Of a stretch of 64,000 nucleotides of DNA, positions 59,960-64,000 are shown piece by piece. The position numbers were made by a program, and so were the translations under genes. The notes below the pieces were generated by a model. The model was not told the origin of the DNA. It saw nothing but the letters and a program-made list of their open reading frames with translations, and searched no databases. This DNA is from Frankineae bacterium MT45. Lineage in GTDB: Bacteria > Actinomycetota > Actinomycetes > Mycobacteriales > Jatrophihabitantaceae. Every line of letters starts with the position of its first letter. Position 1 is the first letter of the stretch. The stretch lies in assembly GCA_900100325.1 (NCBI GenBank), contig LT629697.1, positions 248,001-312,000 of the forward strand, written 5' to 3'.

Positions 59960-61783
59960 ATGACGAGTTCCGCAACAATTATCGGCTTGGAAGATGCGCC
60001 GACCAGCCATGCCCGACTCCTCGCATGGGTTCGCGAATCGGCCGAGCTGCTGCAGCCCGACTCGATCACCTGGGTAGACGGCTCCCCTGAGGAATGGGTT
60101 CGCATCACCGACGAACTCGTCGCGGCCGGCACCTTCGTCAAGCTCAACGAAGACATCAAGCCCAACTCGTTCTACTGCGCCTCCGACCCGACCGACGTCG
60201 CCCGGGTCGAGGACCGCACCTACATCTGCTCGCGTGACCCGCGTGACGCCGGTGCCACCAACAACTGGATGGACCCGGACGACATGAAGGTGCTCCTCAC
60301 CGAGCACTTCCGCGGTGCCATGCGTGGCCGCACCATGTACGTCATCCCGTACTGCATGGGCCCGCTGGATGCCAAGGAGCCGATGCTCGGCGCCGAGATC
60401 ACCGACTCGGCCTACGTCGTCGCGTCGATGCACATCATGACGCGCCTCGGCTCGAAGGCCCTGGCCCTCTTCGGCGACGACGCTGACTTCGTCCCCGGCC
60501 TGCACTCAGTCGGCGCTCCGCTGGAGCCCGGTCAGGCCGACGTGAAGTGGCCCTGCAACGACACCAAGTACATCGTGCAGTTCCCGGAGGAGCGCCTCAT
60601 CTGGTCCTACGGATCGGGCTATGGCGGCAACGCCCTGCTGGGCAAGAAGTGTTACTCGCTGCGCATCGCGTCGGTGAAGGCTCGCGACGAGGGCTGGCTG
60701 GCCGAGCACATGCTCATCGCCAAGGTCACCTCGCCCGAGAACAAGGTCTCCTACATCGCGGCCGCCTTCCCGTCGGCCTGTGGCAAGACGAACCTGGCCA
60801 TGCTCGAGCCGACCCTGCCGGGCTGGAAGCTCGAGACGATCGGCGACGACATCGCCTGGATCCGCATCGGCGAGGATGGCCGCTTCTACGCCGTCAACCC
60901 TGAGTTCGGCTTCTTCGGCGTCGCACCGGGCACCGACTTCCACACCAACCCCAACGCGATGCGGACCATCGCCAAGGGCAACTCGCTCTTCACCAACGTC
61001 GCCCTCACCGACGACGGCGACATCTGGTGGGAGGGCATGGGCGAGCCGCCGGCGCACCTCACCGACTGGAAGGGCAACGACTGGACGCCCGAGTCGGAGG
61101 GGCTCTCCAGCCACCCGAACTCCCGCTACTGCACCCCGATCTCGCAGTGCGACACCAAGGCCGCCGAATGGGACGACCCGAATGGTGTCCCGCTGGACGC
61201 GATCTTCTTCGGTGGCCGCCGCCGCGACACCGTCCCGCTGGTCACCGAGGCCCGCGACTGGCAGCACGGTGTCTTCATGGGAGCGACGCTCTCCTCGGAG
61301 ACCACCGCCGCCGCCACCGGTGCCGTCGGCGTCGTGCGTCGTGACCCGATGGCGATGCTGCCGTTCATCGGCTACAACGCCGGTGACTACTTCGCCCACT
61401 GGATCGAGGTCGGCAAGAGCGCCGACGCCGTGAAGCTGCCGAAGATCTTCTACGTCAACTGGTTCCGCCGCGACGAGAACAACAAGTTCGTCTGGCCGGG
61501 ATTCGGCGAGAACATCCGCGTCATCAAGTGGGCGCTCGAGCGCATCGCCGGCACCGCGGCCGCGATCGACACCCCGATCGGCCGCGTCCCGACGCCGGGT
61601 TCACTCGACGTCGAGGGCCTGGACATGACGACCGAGCAGCTCGAGATCGCGGTCAAGGTCGACGTCGACGAGTGGCGCAACGAGCTGCCGCAGATCGACG
61701 AGTGGTTCGAGAAGATCGGCGCCCAGCTGCCGACGTCGCTGCAGGACGAGCTGGCCTCGCTCAAGCTGCGTCTGGCCGAGTAG
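59960..61783 (+). CDS. pckG: Phosphoenolpyruvate carboxykinase (GTP)
   Basis: A protein of 607 aa. [20 protein letters not shown] holds the kinase-1a P-loop (FPSACGKTN, residues 270-278, with the hyperreactive Cys274), [12 protein letters not shown] the PEPCK-specific segment, and EGSGYGGN-like [11 protein letters not shown] a binding loop. This GTP-dependent form is standard in actinobacteria. It interconverts oxaloacetate and PEP for gluconeogenesis or anaplerosis. AGGAG lies 7 nt before ATG 59960; a 251-bp leader precedes it and a terminator follows. Confidence 0.96.
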   Translation: MTSSATIIGLEDAPTSHARLLAWVRESAELLQPDSITWVDGSPEEWVRITDELVAAGTFVKLNEDIKPNSFYCASDPTDVARVEDRTYICSRDPRDAGATNNWMDPDDMKVLLTEHFRGAMRGRTMYVIPYCMGPLDAKEPMLGAEITDSAYVVASMHIMTRLGSKALALFGDDADFVPGLHSVGAPLEPGQADVKWPCNDTKYIVQFPEERLIWSYGSGYGGNALLGKKCYSLRIASVKARDEGWLAEHMLIAKVTSPENKVSYIAAAFPSACGKTNLAMLEPTLPGWKLETIGDDIAWIRIGEDGRFYAVNPEFGFFGVAPGTDFHTNPNAMRTIAKGNSLFTNVALTDDGDIWWEGMGEPPAHLTDWKGNDWTPESEGLSSHPNSRYCTPISQCDTKAAEWDDPNGVPLDAIFFGGRRRDTVPLVTEARDWQHGVFMGATLSSETTAAATGAVGVVRRDPMAMLPFIGYNAGDYFAHWIEVGKSADAVKLPKIFYVNWFRRDENNKFVWPGFGENIRVIKWALERIAGTAAAIDTPIGRVPTPGSLDVEGLDMTTEQLEIAVKVDVDEWRNELPQIDEWFEKIGAQLPTSLQDELASLKLRLAE

Positions 61784-61803
61784 TTCGCTAGCAAGTACCT
61801 CCG

Positions 61804-61845
61804 CGGGAGCGGGTTCGGAGTCATCCGGGCCCGCTCCCGTTTTTG
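61804..61845 (+). terminator. Intrinsic terminator of pckG
   Basis: CGGGAGCGGG (61804-61813) pairs with CCCGCTCCCG (61830-61839); the loop contains an inner CGGA/TCCG stem. TTTTTG follows (61840 onward). A classic rho-independent terminator, 20 bp after the pckG stop. Confidence 0.85.
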
Positions 61846-61878
61846 TTGCCTGTTTGGGGCACCCCGGTCTGCTCGCTT

Positions 61879-62020
61879 TGTCCTTCGAAGTACCGCTAAG
61901 CCCGCAGAATCCGGTCTTTGGAAGGACAGAGCGGAGGTGTTCAGGTGAGGTAAAGCCGGCTCTCGGGATGCCCACAGGCAGCGTGCTGTGCAATGAGAAG
62001 CGTGTCCGCCGCCTCCGCTC
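61879..62020 (+). promoter_or_regulatory. Structured leader upstream of the GT39 gene
   Basis: Two adjacent perfect stems: TGTCCTTC (61879-61886) with GAAGGACA (61921-61928), directly followed by GAGCGGAGG (61929-61937) with CCTCCGCTC (62012-62020). The second arm ends 22 bp before ATG 62043. No known riboswitch core recognised. It could be a cis-regulatory RNA or chance pairing in GC-rich DNA. Confidence 0.4.
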
Positions 62021-62042
62021 CGCCCACCGCGTCGGTTGATCG

Positions 62043-63893
62043 ATGACCACCACCGAAACCGAGACTGAGCTCGAGGCCTCGCCTTCCGTAGCAACCGACT
62101 TCGGACTGCGAGAGCAGCTCAGCCTGGCCGTGCTGCTGATCGCGACCGCCGCACTGTATCTCTGGCGGCTCTCCGCCTCGCGGTACGCCAACACTTTCTA
62201 CGCAGCGGCGGTCCAGGCCGGTACCCAGAGCTGGAAGGCGTTCTTCTTCGGGTCGCTGGACCGCTCCAGCTTCATCACCGTCGACAAGCCCCCGGCCTCG
62301 CTCTGGGTCATGGAGCTCTCGGGCCGGATCTTCGGCTTCTCGTCGTGGAGCATGCTCGGGCCGCAGGCACTGATCGGGGTGGCCTCGGTGGCTCTCCTCT
62401 ACGCGACGGTGCGTCGCTGGTACGGCCACGGCGCCGGCCTGCTGGCTGGCGCGGCATTGATGCTCACACCCATCGCCGTGGCGATGTTCCGCTTCAACAA
62501 CCCCGACGCGCTCATGGTGCTCCTGCTGACCCTCGCCGCCTACTGCACCGTCCGGGCCATCGAGTCCGCGTCGATCCAGTGGCTTCTCGCCACCGGCGGC
62601 GCCCTGGGCTTCGCCTTCCTGGCCAAGGGTCTGCAACCGCTCACCGTCGTCCCCGGCATCGGGCTTGCGTACCTGGTGACGGCCCCGACTGCTCTGCCTC
62701 GGCGCCTGCTCCACCTCGGGGCCGGACTCCTCGCACTACTCGCCAGCGCCGGCTGGTGGATTCTCGTGGTGACGCTCTGGCCGGCGTCATCGCGCCCGTA
62801 CATCGGCGGCTCCAAGGACAACACCCCACTGGGGCTGGCGCTGGGAGCCAATGGTGTTGGCCGCCTGAACGGGGCGAGCGCCGCTGGGGAGCGCTTCAGC
62901 GGCACCCCCGGACCGGGGCGGCTCTTCAGCGAGCAGCTCGGCGCCCAGATCGCCTGGCTGCTGCCGGCGGCCATCGTCGCGTTGGGGGTGCTGGCCTGGG
63001 CGTGGCGTAGCCGGCGGGCCACCGGGGAGGACCGCACTTTCGACCCGGCCGTGGCGAGCCTGCTGCTCTGGGGTGGGTGGCTGCTCATCACCGGCGCCGT
63101 CCTCAGCTTCATGAGCGGCCCGAGCCACTCGTACTACACCGTGCAGCTGGCGCCCGCCTGCTCGGCATTGGTCGCGATCGGTGCCGCCGAACTCTGGTCG
63201 CGCCGCTCCGAGCCCGTGGCCCAGCTCGTCGCCGCACTCGCACTTCTGGGAACCGGGTGGACGGCCTGGCTGCTGCTCGGCCGGCTGCACGGCTGGCATC
63301 CGGTACTGCGCTACGTTGCGGTCGGTGCCTGTATTGCCGGGGCGGCGATGCTGCTGATCCGGCTCTGGCCGGGCTGGACGGGTACTCGGGCGGGCAGCGT
63401 GATCAGCGGGGTTGCCGTCGCCATTGCGGCGGTCGCATTGCTGGCCGCACCGTTGGCACTCTCACTGCAGACCGCCACGCTGCCCCAGTCCGGCACGAAC
63501 CCCGCGGCCGGCGTTCGGGTCGCCACCAAGCCACCGGGGCCGCCCGGACCCAACGTGGTGAAGCTGATCGCGCTACTCCGCCGCAGCCACAGCCGCTGGC
63601 CACTGGCCGCGGTCACCTCCCAGAAGGCGGCGACGCTTGAGCTGGACTCCGGTGGACTCCCGGTGATGGCTCTCGGCGGCTTCTCCGACGACGACGCGAC
63701 GCCGACCCTCAAGCAGTTCCAGGCCTATGTCCGGCGGGGCGAGGTCGGCTACTTCCTCGATCTCTACGGCCCGAATGGCTCCGCGCCGCAGCTCAGCGCC
63801 ACCTCGAATGCGATCCGACGCTGGGTGCACTCGTACTTTCGCAAGGTGAAGGTGGGGACGTCGATCGTCTACGACCTGAGCCAACGCACCTAA
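62043..63893 (+). CDS. GT39-family membrane glycosyltransferase (ArnT/PMT-like)
   Basis: A protein of 616 aa with about 12 membrane helices. NTFYAAAVQAGTQSWKAFFFGSLDRSSFITVDKPPASLWVM is the typical first external loop of GT39 proteins, with the catalytic acidic residue near LDRSSFITVD. The C-terminal ~120 residues are external. Such enzymes move a sugar from a polyprenyl-phosphate donor to protein, lipid or polysaccharide at the membrane. Start ATG 62043. It is followed directly by the third 48-bp palindrome. Confidence 0.9.
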   Translation: MTTTETETELEASPSVATDFGLREQLSLAVLLIATAALYLWRLSASRYANTFYAAAVQAGTQSWKAFFFGSLDRSSFITVDKPPASLWVMELSGRIFGFSSWSMLGPQALIGVASVALLYATVRRWYGHGAGLLAGAALMLTPIAVAMFRFNNPDALMVLLLTLAAYCTVRAIESASIQWLLATGGALGFAFLAKGLQPLTVVPGIGLAYLVTAPTALPRRLLHLGAGLLALLASAGWWILVVTLWPASSRPYIGGSKDNTPLGLALGANGVGRLNGASAAGERFSGTPGPGRLFSEQLGAQIAWLLPAAIVALGVLAWAWRSRRATGEDRTFDPAVASLLLWGGWLLITGAVLSFMSGPSHSYYTVQLAPACSALVAIGAAELWSRRSEPVAQLVAALALLGTGWTAWLLLGRLHGWHPVLRYVAVGACIAGAAMLLIRLWPGWTGTRAGSVISGVAVAIAAVALLAAPLALSLQTATLPQSGTNPAAGVRVATKPPGPPGPNVVKLIALLRRSHSRWPLAAVTSQKAATLELDSGGLPVMALGGFSDDDATPTLKQFQAYVRRGEVGYFLDLYGPNGSAPQLSATSNAIRRWVHSYFRKVKVGTSIVYDLSQRT

Positions 63894-63941
63894 CGCTTTT
63901 GGCAATACGGCACGGTATCGCGTGTCATATTGCCAAAAACG
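63894..63941. repeat. 48-bp palindromic hairpin, copy 3 (TTTTGGCA family)
   Basis: Left arm 63894-63914, 6-nt loop 63915-63920, right arm 63921-63941; 18 of 21 pairs. It begins on the base after the GT39 stop and ends 3 bp before the stop of the convergent minus-strand gene. Confidence 0.8.
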
Positions 63942-63944
63942 GAG

Positions 63945-64000
63945 TTAGATCTTGCGGAAGTCCCAGCTGCGGAGCGCGTCCGGGACCACGCGCAGCCAGG
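63945..64000 (-). CDS. C-terminal fragment of a minus-strand gene (unknown product)
   Basis: The stop TAA (63947-63945) is preceded by an open frame ending in WLRVVPDALRSWDFRKI; the rest lies beyond the window. Too short to assign a family. The coding nature is supported by the codon pattern and its position directly after the palindrome. Confidence 0.5.
   Translation of the reverse strand, partial: WLRVVPDALRSWDFRKI

Overview
This is 64 kb of high-GC actinobacterial chromosome. The support comes from gene families: a mycobacterial-type FprB ferredoxin-NADP reductase, a GTP-dependent PEP carboxykinase, an SCO6745-family protein, DUF2277/DUF4395/DUF6131 proteins, a TldD/TldE pair and many GTG starts with ATGA gene overlaps. 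A Frankiales/Jatrophihabitantales/Sporichthya-like soil actinomycete fits, but I cannot name a species. I see no tRNA, rRNA, prophage, insertion sequence or CRISPR. The window reads as mostly core and metabolic chromosome, cut inside a gene at both ends.

Layout. 1-6.7 kb: the end of an aldehyde dehydrogenase, the ribosome-rescue factor ArfB, an oxidoreductase and small proteins, then a minus-strand pair of FprB and an AurF-like diiron oxygenase that probably form a redox couple. 7-14.9 kb: polyphosphate kinase 2; a copper unit (copZ-copA) behind a CsoR-type operator; a PAS/LuxR regulator; and a nickel/cobalt permease behind a Nur-type box. 15-21 kb: an FtsX-like ABC exporter with two different ATPases, then a 62-residue proline-rich peptide. 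21-28.7 kb: a secreted phytase-like esterase, an amidohydrolase, and a tight cluster of FMN reductase, flavin reductase, a RibBA-like protein lacking catalytic residues, an ArsB/NhaD-like permease and a winged-helix protein.

28.7-29.3 kb is the most unusual stretch. It is about 560 bp, relatively AT-rich, without a convincing gene. It holds four consecutive hairpins spaced about 37 nt apart, each with a C4-5 run in its loop (G4-5 on the other strand). They lie between a good minus-strand promoter and a strong minus-strand terminator, which predicts a small RNA of about 280 nt. Next comes a GGDEF/HDOD signalling pair.

31.6-48 kb: small redox and regulatory genes, a divergent HxlR/nitroreductase pair, an amylosucrase, a minus-strand esterase, GMC oxidoreductase and aldehyde dehydrogenase set, and an MmsA/class III aminotransferase pair suited to beta-alanine or taurine-type amine catabolism. 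48-64 kb: TrmL, a YtcJ-type amidohydrolase, a NagD-like phosphatase, an acyl-CoA dehydrogenase, lipoproteins, a zinc metallopeptidase with a dead duplicate domain next to TldD/TldE, PEP carboxykinase, and a GT39 glycosyltransferase with a structured leader.

Two dispersed signals run across genes. Three 48-bp palindromes with identical geometry (21-bp arms, 6-nt loop) lie within 11 bp of stop codons at 758, 45964 and 63894. Two genes for exported proteins (21096 and 47477) have hairpins that pair with their own Shine-Dalgarno region.
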